This document shows positions 35,711 to 47,794 of a stretch of 64,000 nucleotides of DNA, piece by piece. Made by a program: the position numbers and the translations under genes. Origin of the DNA: Moringa oleifera (taxonomy: Eukaryota > Streptophyta > Magnoliopsida > Brassicales > Moringaceae); contig JAJFZO010000605.1 in NCBI GenBank assembly GCA_021397835.1, forward strand, positions 682,001 through 746,000, in the 5' to 3' direction. The first letter of the stretch is position 1, and every line of letters begins with the position of its first letter. The notes below the pieces were generated by a model. It was not told the origin of the DNA. It saw only the letters and a program-made list of their open reading frames with translations, and did no database searches.

Positions 35711-38700
35711 ATGGAGGGAGTTGGGGCCCGACTTGGGCGGTCCTCGACCCGGTATGGACCGGCCACGGTGTTCAGTGGACCCGTGAGGAAGTGGAAGAAG
35801 AAATGGGTCCACGTCTCCCCTTCTAATGGCAGCAGCAACAGCAACAACAACAACAACAATCACCACCTCCAAAACAACAGCAACAATGGTACTAATACCA
35901 CTAACGGTAATAATGGCTCCCATCTCTTGCTTTACAAATGGACTCCTTTATCACAAAGCGGCAACAACAACAATAACAACGGCAGCACCAATGGGGACAA
36001 AAATTCTGCCAAAGAGGACTCGCTGGCCGCTCCGGAGGAGCCACCCAGGCGAAAATTCAAATACATTCCGGTATTCATGTGACGATTTGCATCTTAATTG
36101 TTTGTTTTTATCTCTGGATTTTGTTTGAATTTGGTTTATTCATGTTTGCCATGCATAGTCTGTTTATCTTGAGTTAATGTTGTCTATGAATTTGTGGGAA
36201 GCTTTTGGTATGAATTGGAATATGGCCGGGCCAGACTCACCAGATTAACTTTGTTTACGATGTGGATTAATAATTTCTTTAATGTGAACAGTGGTTTAGG
36301 GTTTTCTGTAGTGGTTATTGAGGGAAGAGTTGGTTAGTGCCATTGCTTGGGAAGTGTAGAGGGAAGGAAAGAATTTGTCCCAAAACTGGTGTGCTTTGAC
36401 TTCTTATCTTTTGGACTATCAAGACCGGCGGATCCAGGGGGATTTAAGAGAAAGAAATGAAATAGTACATGGAATTGGTATGTGTGGTATTCCATTCGAT
36501 TAGAGTAGAATTTCTCTGATTCAAAAGTTGTTCTGGTGAATATTTGTTGATTACAGTCTAGCTATAGTACTCATTCGGTAAAGTTCAATCAGAATGCTTT
36601 TTGTCACGATTCTGAGCTCACTTGAGAGGCATACTTCATCTATAGTTCACTCCATTGGTTTCCTTCTGTATCTTGAGCAAAGCCTAGAAGCATATTGGTT
36701 TACCCTTATATTATGTCTTTGGCTGCTGCACAATCAGATGCATTATATGAAGAGACGAAATGTACCTGTCTTCTTGAGCATGGTTTACCTGATAAGGGGT
36801 CAGTTCCATTGTTTGACCACTGCTATAATTATTGTGTGGAGTTGTTGGTTATGATATGACTTGACAGGAAGAGTAACAGACCAAAAAATAGAACTCTTGA
36901 AGCTTGGAATTGATTGGAATTGCTTTCAATGGCTTGTTTTGTTACATCCATGGAGGTCCTATTTATTGGAGAAAATGAACAACCAAAATCTAAGATTGCA
37001 CTTATCTACATATTTTTAAAATCTGAATTCAAAATTCAAACTAACAATTGTTCCTATGTAAATTCAAACGAAAAGATTATCCTTATCCAAAATTTAAACT
37101 ACTTTAGAAGAGAATACGTCTCGAAGGATATGCAGCAAATAAAGCATTTTGCGAACACTCCTCTTTACTGGTTTTGTTGCATACACCAACTTATTTCTTC
37201 AGGAATTCATATCTAAGCCTGTCTAAGCATTATTTTGTTGAAAATGAAGCTTAATTTGCTTCTCATATTGACAACTAGTATATTTAAGAAGTTCCTCATT
37301 TAATTTAGGCAAGTCCTTTCTAACATTATTCTTCTTCATAAAAGATAGAGCTTTATGAGGAAAGTGCCCTGTTTGTTTGTTTGTTTTTTTTTTTTTTTTT
37401 TTGTATCGTAGCTTCCTCCTTTTTTATTGTATTCAAAGTAAACTTTTTATCTTTCATTTGGAATTTAAACACCTCTTTACCTTATGCATTAGTAATCAAG
37501 CAATGTCCTCAACACCTCTTTGCCTTGTGCATTACTAATAAGTAATGATTGTCCTCAAATAGCACTTTACATCTTTTTTTCAGAAGCTAACCAACACTTA
37601 AAAGATTTTGATTAATTTCAAGGATATATAAAACATTAGAGATTAATTTCAAACCTGTGCAACCTTTAATTGCCATTATTCCTTTGCTTTTTACTATAAG
37701 ATATGCTTCATTCCCAATTCTAACTTTAGAAATTGTAGTTTTATCAAGCTCTTTGAAGATGTTTTGATCATAAGTCATGTGGTTTGTACAACCACTATCT
37801 ATAAGCTAGCTTTTTGGGGAGTTATTGGTAGCAAAGTATGATGCTATAAACAGTTCCTCCTCCTGAGGTTGTTCAACAATATTCTTAACTTCTCTTTGTT
37901 GTTGTTGAGATTTGTTAATTTTTTCCACGTGCACTAACTGACTGCACTTGAGACATCTTGTATTTGGCCTTTACCAAAACTTGTTCTGTGCATGATTGAT
38001 TTTTTTGCAATAAGGACAAGGTGGAAAGCTTTGGACATTTTCGTTGTTGCGTGCAAAACTTTCAAACTTGTTTTGTTATGCTGATTTTTATTGTTTTTGC
38101 CCCCATTATTGTTATGTGATTTGGCTTGAGAAACAACTTGAAAAACAACTTCCATAGATCCTTGTTGCCTTATAAGCCTCTTTGTTCTTCTATTTGTAGT
38201 GTATTCAACAATTCTGCCAAGGTAATGCTCAACAAATTTTTAGAATTTTCTAAAAATGAGACTATAGCCTCAAATTTGTTTAGGAATTGTTACTAAGATC
38301 TTTTGAACAATTCTAAAATCAAAAAAATCAATACTAAAAAGTCTTACTTTGTTATTTGTTAATTATACTAAGAAACCTGTCAGAATCTTCCTTGATTATT
38401 TCTAATTCCTTCATCTTCTGCATCTCAAATTCTTGGATCAAATTCAGCAGTTGTATTCCTTTGATCCTTTCATTCCTTTAGTATTCTTGCTTAAAAAAAT
38501 GCTAAATTTCTTTAGCTGTTTTCAGTGTCATTATTTTGATAAATATGGTGGATGAGACTGCTGCAAATAATGTTGTTCTTGCTTTTGATTTTCTTTGCCT
38601 CATCTCTTTTTGGTTTTTGATTTGTGTAAGAGTTGGATTGTCTAGCAATTCTGGAACCTTATAAACTTATTCAACAGTTTCTCACAGATCATTTATATCA

Positions 38701-40753
38701 AGATAGGCTTCCATTTTAATAGCCCACATCTGATAGTTTGCTTCATCAAACAATAGAGATGCAATTGTGATGAATGGATTTTTTGAATTCATTGTGTATA
38801 GGTTTTTGTTTTTGAAATATAAGTAGGAAGTGTTTGGGGATTGTATGTGAGCTTTTTTCAATCTCACAAGTCCTTCAAGATAATATACTCTGATATCACC
38901 TTGTTGGTGTTGATATGACTTCATTGGGTTTTTGAAAGAATAGGAAGATTAACAGACAAAAAAAAAATGAAACTCTTGATGTTTGGAATTGATTGTAATT
39001 GCTTTCAAAGGCTTGCTTTGCTACATTAATGGAGTTCCTATTTATAGGAAAAAATGAACAACCAAATCTAAGATTGTACTTATCTTGATATCCTAAAATC
39101 TGAATTCACAATTCAAACTAAGGATTGTTCTTATCTAAATTCAAGCTAAAAGATTATTCTTATCTAAAATTCAAACTACTTGACAAAAGAATAAGTCTTC
39201 TTTGCTAAGGATATGCAGCAAATAAAGCATTTTGCTAACAGGAGTAACTAGAATATTTGGGAAAGAATATTTTTCTAGGTCATAGTTTTTGGATGTGCAT
39301 ATGAGGATGCCATTTTACTTGTTCATGTTGCAAAGTAGCTGTTGGTAGTTTGGGAGTAGAGAGTGAATATTTGCTTCATCTAATCCTTGATGATTTAGAG
39401 AAGGCTTAAATATAAATTTGTAAGTCTTGTAGATGTACAGTGTTTAGCATCATGTTTAAGTTAATTGGCCAGGAAAGCAGTAGTTTTGCAATGCAGATTC
39501 TTTAGTATTGTGAAGGAGATTATTCTTATCTTAAGTGAGCTTGTCAGTATCTGTGAAATAAGTGAGAAAAAAAACAATAAACTTTCGAAAGAGACTTCAC
39601 AACTTTTTATTGATGCAAAATAAGAAACTGGGAGATTTTACTAATTTAGACCTTTTTCTCCCTACTTGACTACCTATTAGGTTAAGATTTGTAAAGCATT
39701 AAAGAGATTTTATTAGATGCAGTAGAATGTAGCTGCAGTTTAAAATTGCATGACCTCTAGTTTGACAATTATAATATAAACTTAATGCTTTTCTCTTGAG
39801 CTATCTCACTCCTTAGTCGAATTCCCTTCGCCCGACCCAGAAAATATTATATGGGTGAATCCAAACAATTCAATATAGGTCTTCCACCCTCCCTGTATTG
39901 CTTATTTGTTTGTGTGTGTCTTTTCGTGTTTCCTTTATCTATCTCTCTTTCCCCTCCTCTCCCTCAGTCTAAAAATTATATTTTTCCAGTTAATAGATGT
40001 CTATATTATTATATTATCAATCTCACTCTGATTCCTAGAGCCCTGTAGTCAAGCTGATTGTAAAATGTTATAATCAACCTCAAACATTGTGGTTTAGTTT
40101 GATTAAAAACTACGTTACAGATGATGACTGGATTTTGGCACAGCCTAAGTATTCTGCCAACAACCTTTGTGGATTTGATATGTTGGTGGTGTGGAACCTA
40201 ATACTTTATGTAGAGGTTGGAGTTGACAACATATAATTGCTAAAAGTTTGTGATCTGATTTTTGGCATTTTATCTTTTATTATGTATGTCAAACAAGTCT
40301 ATCTATATGAGGACTTTAAATCGATATCTTTATTCATAGTCAGAAGTTAATTTAATTCTTTTATTCAGTAATCTTCACGTGCTATATGCAGTAATTTTTC
40401 TTTGCTCATCTTTTCCAAAAAATGATTTATCGATAAACTCATTAATATTTTTAAATTTAATATTTCTGTTACTGATTTGACATTGATTCCCTTAGCCCTG
40501 TACTTCACTTGTGGATTTTTTGTTTCCTACTTTCCAATTTATTTTGAGGATGCGCTACTGTCAGCCATCATTTGATCAGTTTTCTGTCTCTAATGTGGAC
40601 GGTTTCTTATTTTTCTGAGAATATGTAGCATGTCAAAATGTAGAAAATTGTTTCTGATAGAGAAACTAATTAGTGGTTGAGGAGTCACTGACCTCTTGCC
40701 TCTTAATCATCTTTTAGTCATAATATTGATATGTATCAATGCACTTTAACCCA

Positions 40754-40788
<35 letters not shown>

Positions 40789-42316
40789 AAGTGACTTTTC
40801 CTTTACACTATCTTGGGTTATATTGTTTTCTTGAGTGACTAAAGAACTGTTGAGCCACTTTTTGTCTTTGGCATTAAAGACTTGCTACCTTGGCATTAAT
40901 GCCATTTACCTTTATGGTCTAAGGAGAGGAAATTGTTTGGTGGCTTGAAGCCTCCTGGATTAAGGAGACACTTGCAGTGAAGTGCACAGTGGTTAAGCTT
41001 TACATATAGCTTGTGAGACTATGGTATGCAATAATTCTTGGGAAAGGAAATCTCCTGTTTATGAATGCTTTGACTATATCCCATTTGTCCTAAAGCTTCT
41101 CCGTCTAGCTTATTCTCAATAATTGGGTGGCCACTTGAGAACTCTTTTACACCTTTAGATTTCATGTGGTTTATGCCTGCTTCCTCAGCATCTTGCATGG
41201 GCACTCCAATACAGAAAAATTATATGACTTTACTGCCATGGATGGTGAGCTTGATGGGCTTCCTAGAATTTTATGACATTAAATGATTTTTTTGGTGCAT
41301 GGGAAAGATGTTGTAAGAGAATGGCATTGACAACATAGTGTCCTTTTAGTTTAGTTATTATCAACTTGTCAGAGTGTTATTTATTAGAAGGAAAGACAGA
41401 AATGTCAGATTATAAATTAGTAGCTACTGGGAATAGACTCCAGTATTTGTTGTACTTTTGTTAGCACGGGACTCTATAATCCTGTAATAGTTTGCCTTCA
41501 GCATGAATAATCCCTCTCTGTTCTAGTCATTTCCTTGTAGAAAATGCATTTTCAACATGGGTAGATTCAACTTCTGCTTTGATGCTTTTGGAGTGGGCTT
41601 GATAAGATGGTTAGTTGTAATTTTTCATTTTTCCTTGACTCATCTAAGCAATTGTGAGCAAATGATTATTTAGGCTGTTTGAAAATGCAGATAGCTTTGC
41701 TAGAAGAACAGAAAAAAGAAGCTGCAGAAAATGAGGCTGCAGAGAAGGTTGACGATGAAGCTAAACCAAGTGATACTGACCTGAGCATGGTGGACCCAAC
41801 TCCCAAAAATGGCGGTTTTGATGAAAAGCCTGACATTAATGACATGCCTATGGAAGAAAATCAGGTGAACAGTTGCCCATCCTTTCTTTTATTCCTCTCA
41901 CTGCTTTTATTTCCCCTTATGTGCTTTTGAATTTTGTTGTTGAAGTATTCACTATTACTCAACATTTAATTACTTTGTAGTTGAGAGTGAATTGATTGTC
42001 CAAAACAGTCTGGACAGTATGAAAAATAGAATGGGAACTTTTTCTATGAAAAGTTAGGAGTGATTTGTTGTCTGTTACTTGTGTAGACGTCATTGAATGT
42101 TAGTGGTGAACTTTCTTAAGCCTAAAATTATAAGATTTCTTCTGGCTTGAACTGTGATTTCTCTGTCAGGAGGATAACCAATTAGTACGGCAAGATCTGA
42201 ATGAAAGCACTTTGGATTTGAGCTTGGGTTTAAAAGCACATGATGGAGACTCTGAAAAACATCAGACAAGAGATGGCCAGCTGGAAAGAAAGAATTTAAG
42301 TACTTTAGGGACATGA
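35711..42316 (+). CDS. plant-specific protein with a C-terminal EAR (LxLxL) motif
   Basis: Function unknown; likely nuclear. Exons 35711-36070, 41691-41864 and 42170-42316 are in phase and give 226 aa. The start at 35711 is the first ATG in frame and yields MEGVGARLGRSSTRYGPATV, which I remember as a conserved N-terminus in plant homologues. Then come FSGPVRKWKKKWVHVSPS, a long Asn/Ser-rich low-complexity stretch (residues about 37-100, with poly-Asn runs), the phrase LLLYKWTPLSQS, and EEPPRRKFKYIPIALLEEQK across the first splice. The C-terminus has DLNESTLDLSLGLKAHD. LDLSLGL matches the EAR repression motif that recruits TOPLESS-type co-repressors, so a role in repression is a reasonable inference. 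The protein may be what Arabidopsis annotation calls a golgin family A protein (AT4G22320/AT5G55210); this is from memory. Intron 1 is 5.6 kb and contains a Copia element. Confidence 0.85.
36843..37157 (-). repeat. left LTR (3' LTR of the Copia element)
   Basis: 315 bp, matches the right LTR along its length, with substitutions and a missing block of about 18 bases near its left end. Its end TTTTGCGAACA corresponds to TTTTGCTAACA in the other copy. The differences between LTRs mean the insertion is not recent. Confidence 0.88.
38902..39240 (-). repeat. right LTR (5' LTR of the Copia element)
   Basis: 339 bp, starts TGTTGGTGTTGATATGAC and ends GCTAACA. It is followed by the target duplication GGAGT at 39241-39245, matching GGAGT at 36838-36842. 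Confidence 0.88.
40757..40787 (+). repeat. (TC)n microsatellite
   Basis: A perfect TC dinucleotide run of about 31 bases in the first intron of the EAR-motif gene. Confidence 0.9.
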
Positions 42317-43240
42317 ATTGAAGCCTTCTTGCAGTTATGTTTTATTGCAGGGAACATAAGAACAAAACTGGCCTAACTATTTGTGCCTAATTTGAGATTC
42401 AATTCCCTATTCCTTCCAAGCGATGTGCTTGAGGTGGGACATGTTTTAGAGAGGTTTAGTATGTATGTTTCAGTTTTCCCTTGCAGGGCACATTGTTACC
42501 CATTTTTACCATCTATTGGAACAACACTAATTTTTTGTTGGTTGCATCCATTGGTGATTTTTTTTTTTTAACTTTTCTTTTCCCCTATAGCTATGTGATA
42601 TTGATGGGACTGAACTTGCTGGATTTGATAATTTAGTTCTATCAACAGTGTGTGAACCTCCTATTCTGTGTTGCAGAATGTTGGCCACAACAAATGTAAG
42701 TTAAAATGACTCCTAGTGAAGTGCTCTTGGGTGTAACAAATGTAAGTTAAAGTGGCTCCTGGAGATGCAATCTGTTAGATAGTGAAGAGAACCAGGAAAA
42801 GAAAAGAAAAAAATTACCATCCACTTACTATGTTATTATAAAGCATGCCCTTCACTTTCTGCCTCAATATAATCTAATGCAAAGGTGATTGCTAATGCAA
42901 ATTGATTACATGCAAATAACACAATGAATCCACTGTCAAATTGTGCCAATCAACATTGTTAAAAACTGTGAGAACATCAGAAGACCTTCACCATGAAGTT
43001 CCAGTGGATCTGGACCCCTGGAATGCAAATAGTCAAGGCATTGCAAGTAGGAAAAGCTTTATTAGTTAATTCAGAAACTGTGGCAATTTATCTGCCAAAC
43101 AATTTTTACAAGCAAAATAACCATGAAATTCAGTTACAAATCCCCACAAGAGAGCACAGAACATGTCCGAGCTGAATAAACTTTAAGGAGATCACTTGGT
43201 CCTTTACCCAGGAGATTAGGAAGCTTTGAAGATTTCGTCA
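42317..43240. other. converging 3' regions of the EAR-motif and pyruvate-carrier genes
   Basis: Probably holds both 3' untranslated regions. A short repeat, AACAAATGTAAGTTAAA, occurs twice near 42688 and 42737 (tandem, about 49 bp apart). No credible coding frame. Confidence 0.55.
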
Positions 43241-45472
43241 TCATTCCTTTGCAACAGCAGGCTCTACCTCAGGGAAGTAGTCATGCCTGAAAAATGAAAA
43301 TGATGAACAAATGAAGATGAGTCTTTGAGTAGCCAAGATTAATGGTGGTGACAAATTAACATCAAGTAAGATCAGAGTACAAAGGAATGAGTCACAAGAA
43401 AGCTCTTGTGAAAGTTTCTCATATACCAAACTACAGCAGTTATGCCTCATCATGTTAACTGAAATTTTCATTAAAATTTCACTTTCTTCTATGCAGTATG
43501 CCACCAGTGGGCATTACCAACTAGTGTCATTGTTCAAAATAAAGCATTCGTTGAAACAGCTGGACCAGGACAGAACGCCTTCCTTCGCCCATTTACAAAG
43601 TCAAGAAATGAATACAGAGATACGGATTTGGTTCCACTTACTGTAACTTGCGTGCAAGTTGGCAGATGCCGGTCCCAGCCATTGCTATGTTCACACTGAA
43701 CAGATTCCAGTTTTTCTGCAACCCAGAATTTGACAAAGAAGAATCAAAATAAACCCAACTCCTTTAAGCAGAACCATTAAGGGAAACATAGAGATGATGA
43801 TGGGTTGTTTAAAATACATTGAAGGGAAGAATATGCAAATGACCATCAAGAGAAACAATGGAAGAAGACCCGTATGAGTCCAACCCAAGAGGTAGACTAA
43901 ATGCAGGCCTTTCCTTCTCTTGTAGCACTTTGAAAGCTTAATTTTTCCACATAGTTCAAGTCATGGCACCAAGGTACTGCATTTATTGGCTTTCATATAG
44001 TCACTGGGCTCTCTTCCAATTCTCCCTCAGAAAAAGAGGAAACTATGTGTTAAATCAAGAAGTAGATGACATATGACTTCTCCTTTTAACATCAAATGTT
44101 CACATTTAAAATCCACATCATCTCCCACTGCCACCTATGATGTACTTACAGTGAGTAATGAAGGGATGAAACCTAAACATGTCGAATAAGTTAGGCTAAA
44201 TGCGGGCAGGATCTTAAAATGCATGAATTGGGTCAAGAAAGCACATAACACTGGATCTGTAAACCCTTCCTACTAGGACACCATATGACACCATAAATAA
44301 ATTACATAATGATTACTTGGCAACAAAAGAAAAATTACATAAACATAATCAGCTAAAGAAAAGTCAGATCATCAATATTGAAACCTACCGGCGTGATTAC
44401 AGTGCTGTAGCGTGACCATATAATTCCCGTGCATGTAACGGCTGGGGAGGACATAGCAAGAGCAAGGAAAACAATATGTGAAAATTGATTAAAGATAAAA
44501 CAAGCTTAAATATGGTGTTTACAGAAACTCACAACTGACCTGATAAAATATGATATTACAAAAAAGAACATTAAGTAAATACCTATTTGCTGAGGATATG
44601 ACAGCTTCTCAGGTGGTTTAGAGAAGTCTACAATGTTGGCTATGCTGATTCCCCATTTAAACGTCGGTGCCCAGAAATGAACTGCAAGGACAGATACAGT
44701 CACACATACACTTAAAGTAAGAGCTGAAAGATGAATTATATCAACAATGCAGTGGCTGGTCTGATAAATTATAAACTTCACAAAAAATCATAAACAAGTC
44801 AGAGTAAGCTACCCACCATTTAGAGCTCATTCAACAAATGCCATTTATAAGAATTCTAATACATCTTCCACACTCTAGACATTCTGCAATTTATATCTCC
44901 GACTCGGTATTGCAGGCAGGCAATGTTGGGTTCCCCATAATAAAGTTGGAATGCAATTGCCTTATTTCACATGAACATATCATCCCTAAATGACAACTAT
45001 TTGCAATCAATTCATTTTGGGCCTCAGCATTCTGTTATCAATTAAAGATACAACAGAGCACCGACATGTAATTTCATTTTGGAAGCGGCAGCACAGCCAC
45101 CCCTATCCAAGTTAAACTTTTCGCAGAAAAGAGAAACGAGGGCTGTCTTGACCAATTCTGATTTTATGTTGTCTCAGTCATTTTTAAGTTGTTAACAACA
45201 AAGCTAAAAATTTGCGATTTGGTGCAAACAATGATTGTTAAAGGTCTTAAGTTCACGAATCCATAATAATATAGCCAATCATCCAAACTGAATATTTAAC
45301 AGATCGTATTAAATCTTAAAATTCAAAAGCAAAGCCGATCATTTGTAGCACAGATTTCAAGGAAAAATGGATTAGAGAATGACAACAATAAAATAAAAAT
45401 AAAACGAGTCGACTCACTGGTTTTGGGTCCGGCTGGATGGTTCCACAGAGCTTGAAGCTTCGATGCAGCCAT
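43241..45472 (-). CDS. MPC: mitochondrial pyruvate carrier subunit (MPC, UPF0041 family)
   Basis: Small inner-membrane protein that forms the heteromeric carrier bringing pyruvate into mitochondria. Coding exons on the minus strand: 45472-45418, 44691-44583, 44441-44389, 43715-43642, 43286-43241. All introns are GT-AG, phases agree, and the product is 111 aa, as expected for the family. It reads MAASKLQALWNHPAGPKT, IHFWAPTFKWGISIANIVDF, KPPEKLSYPQQ, TGIIWSRYSTVITPKNWNL and FSVNIAMAGTGICQLARK, with an acidic tail. These are the family's hallmark phrases and membrane helices; it is of the MPC2-like class by HFWAPTFKWG. The frame is open upstream of the ATG to another ATG at 45673, so a longer N-terminus is possible. 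It is divergent from MED11. Confidence 0.95.
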
Positions 45473-45741
45473 CTCTTTCTCTGGCTCTCTCCCGCTCGTT
45501 CGGTCCCTCTCTTCAGCTCTTGGCTTTCTCTGAAAACTCTGTAGACCTTCAGGTTTCAGAGGTCTGATGGGCTGATATCTTCTCCACGGTCTACGTTCTG
45601 GTAAAGTCGTCCATGACATCAAGCCACGTGAATACTCATTTACACGTCGCCGTTTTGGATGGCGAAAGTTCATAGGAATGGAACGGTGTCGCTTTGATGA
45701 CTGTTAAAAGAAAGGAATGGTGTCAAACGGGAGCAGATCCC
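45473..45741. promoter_or_regulatory. compact bidirectional promoter between MPC and MED11
   Basis: The two start codons are only 269 bp apart in head-to-head orientation, so promoters and leaders of both genes must share this stretch. It contains CCACGTG at 45624-45630. No clear TATA box was seen. The two transcripts may overlap if MPC starts upstream of 45673. Confidence 0.6.
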
Positions 45742-46574
45742 ATGGAGTCGCAGACGCAAAACACTTCGTTGCAGAGACTTCAAAATGTGGAAAAGGTGAT
45801 AAAAGATCAATTTTTTTTTTCTTTTCTGGTTAGACATAGATTCCATGAAGCAATTTAAGAAGTGGTTTCTCTTTTGTTTTGGTATGTTTTTCTCTTTGGT
45901 TTGGTACAGAGAATTGTTAGGGTTTTGGAGCTGGCTGGCGGGGTCATGGATGAGCTTGCGAACTCAACTGGTCCCAGGAAAGAATTCGTCAACAACCATT
46001 GCCGCGAATTCATGCAATTGATCAAGGTCCTTCCATTATCGCCTTGTAAACGATTTCACCTGTTAATATTCTGTGGTATGTAGTGGAGAAACTGTTGCAA
46101 CTTAGGTAGATAGGATACATTATTTTCTCTCTTTTCCTCTAATGTTGATTTCTTTGAACTGCACTCTAAATTTCATTAGTAAATTGATTTATGCAAATGA
46201 TCAAGGTCCTCTTTTGTTTCCATAGAAAAGAAAAGCTGTTAGTATTGTATATAGTAATGGAAGAATGTTTGTAATATAGGTCAAAGAGGTTTTCTCTTTA
46301 AGGTAAGATATTTCATTTTCTTTGAATGTTGATTAGTAATACCATGGGTATGCAAAAAGAAGACACTTTATTAGTGTTTTAATTTTTTGAAAACCAGGAT
46401 ATTCAAGTGACGTTAAGGGATGAGATCAAAAGTGCATGTGAGTATCGTCCATTTGAGAAGTGTGATTACAGTGCGAGAATAGCTAACGAGATCTGTTGCA
46501 AGAAACTGGAATACGTACTCTTGCAGTTGGGTGGGATGAAACACACCATTGATGAATATCATAGTTCTGTTTGA
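45742..46574 (+). CDS. MED11: Mediator complex subunit 11
   Basis: Head-module subunit of Mediator, which pairs with MED22 and contacts the general transcription machinery. Exons 45742-45795, 45910-46026 and 46398-46574, all phase 0 and GT-AG, give 115 aa, matching the plant family. Sequence landmarks: TSLQRLQNVEKRIVRVLELA, GGVMDELANSTGPRKEFVNN, HCREFMQLIKDIQVTLRDEI, SACEYRPFEKCDYSARIANE, ending MKHTIDEYHSSV. Mostly helical, as expected. It is short but every exon matches the family, so the call is firm. It is divergent from the pyruvate carrier. Confidence 0.95.
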
Positions 46575-47794
46575 AGATGCAGACTGTATTAGTTGATGGT
46601 GAGTTTCTGGTCTTTCCTAGGTTTGAAGTTTCTCTTTTGAAAGGATTATTTTTGTTCTCTGTTATATGTTTCTATACAAGTTTAAGGCTATAACTATTTT
46701 ATTGCTTGTTGCCAGCATATAGGCCCTCGTTCGTGCAGTATGTTCATGGAAAAATTTGGTGGTTTGACAGACAGCTTACCAGAAGAAGCTAAGCAGACTG
46801 TTCATGTCCAATGACACTAACACTCTGCTTCCTTGGTTTGTCATTTGACAAACTGTCAGCCTTGTGATGATCTATTGATCTTATATTGGTTGCTGTAGGG
46901 CTTTGTGACTGTAAGCTTCACATTAGACATTGTAGTTCTTTTGGAGTTTCCATCTCCATATCATTGGAGCTCCTTTTCTTTTTTTCTTTTGTTCCTCTAG
47001 AGCAACCTTGGAATCAATATTGATGCATATACTGATATGGCTTATCCTTTGGTTTTGGTAACAATTTGAGTTGGATCTCTATGGAGGTTGATTGATGGTT
47101 AGATTGAATCTTTTCAGGTTTTTGTTACTCAATCTGCTTCTTGATCTTGTAAGGGATAAATTCTCAGTAGAAGATTACTTCAGCTTGGCAAATTAGATCT
47201 TTAGTTAATTGATTCCTCACAAGCTCTGTCAAAAAGTTGGAATATTGCAAGGTATTCTATTACTTAACTTTGTGAGGTAGCAGCGTAGGAGGGGTCTGAA
47301 CTTGAAAATTAACTGAAAACTGAAGATTGCGGCTGTGCTTTTAGTACAGAATGTTGAACATCCCCAAGGTATTTGGCAAGACATATTTAAGCTTGAATTA
47401 GTTTATAAAGAACAGCGGAGAAAAAAAGGCAAGCAGCATTCTTTCTTCTAACAATATTAATCCCTGTTTTCTTACCTTTTCACAAAGCAATTTAGCCATA
47501 TATGATACCATTTTTAAGCATTTCTTCTAATTTTCGTTTTGTTAAATCAGTAACAGTGTAAACACGATTAAGAAGGTCACAGGATTTCTGGGCTTTGAAG
47601 AAAAGATTACAACTTTCATGTGCATGGACCAGTTCCCTGGACCCCAGCCACCAACTCGGACTAGAAAATTAGAAAAATCCAGAAGTACTTGCTGTTTGGA
47701 AATCCAGGAAAGAGAAGGGTAATTCAGGTCTTTTCGTCTCTGTTTCCTGATCTGCGAAAATTCCAGCCCTTTTCACCATAGAGGAGCAGAAATT
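46575..47794 (+). other. 3' flank of MED11 and upstream region of the SOBER1-like gene
   Basis: Shortly after the MED11 stop there is a GTGAGT at about 46599 and a possible acceptor TTGCCAG at about 46709-46715, so a spliced 3' untranslated region is possible. The rest shows no coding sequence. From about 47690 the composition fits a promoter and leader. Confidence 0.45.

Larger units (their letters stand above)
36843..39240 (-). mobile_element. internally deleted Ty1/Copia LTR retrotransposon
   Basis: Lies antisense in intron 1 of the EAR-motif gene. Two direct LTRs (36843-37157 and 38902-39240) begin TGTTGG and end AACA, and the whole is flanked by GGAGT on both sides. On the minus strand, just inside the 5' LTR (the right one), is a primer-binding site resembling the initiator-Met tRNA type (TGATATCAGAGT, about 38898-38887); a purine run (AAAGAGGAG) precedes the 3' LTR. 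The 1.7-kb interior encodes a gag start (NYQMWAIKMEAYL, about 38690-38740), an interrupted gag part, and the pre-integrase domain (VLYILEINQNLLSVG, about 37587-37630; CQYEKQIKLHF further on). Integrase, reverse transcriptase and RNase H are absent. It is thus non-autonomous and its frames carry stops. Confidence 0.9.

Noticed and set aside
35432..35923. 163-codon minus-strand frame opposite the EAR-motif exon
   Set aside because: The plus strand has a conserved N-terminus; the minus-strand frame reads the complement of the Asn-codon repeats as poly-Val/Leu.
36594..36854. 86-codon plus-strand frame beginning MLFVTILSSLERH
   Set aside because: Lies in intron 1 of the EAR-motif gene and runs into the LTR; no recognisable domain.
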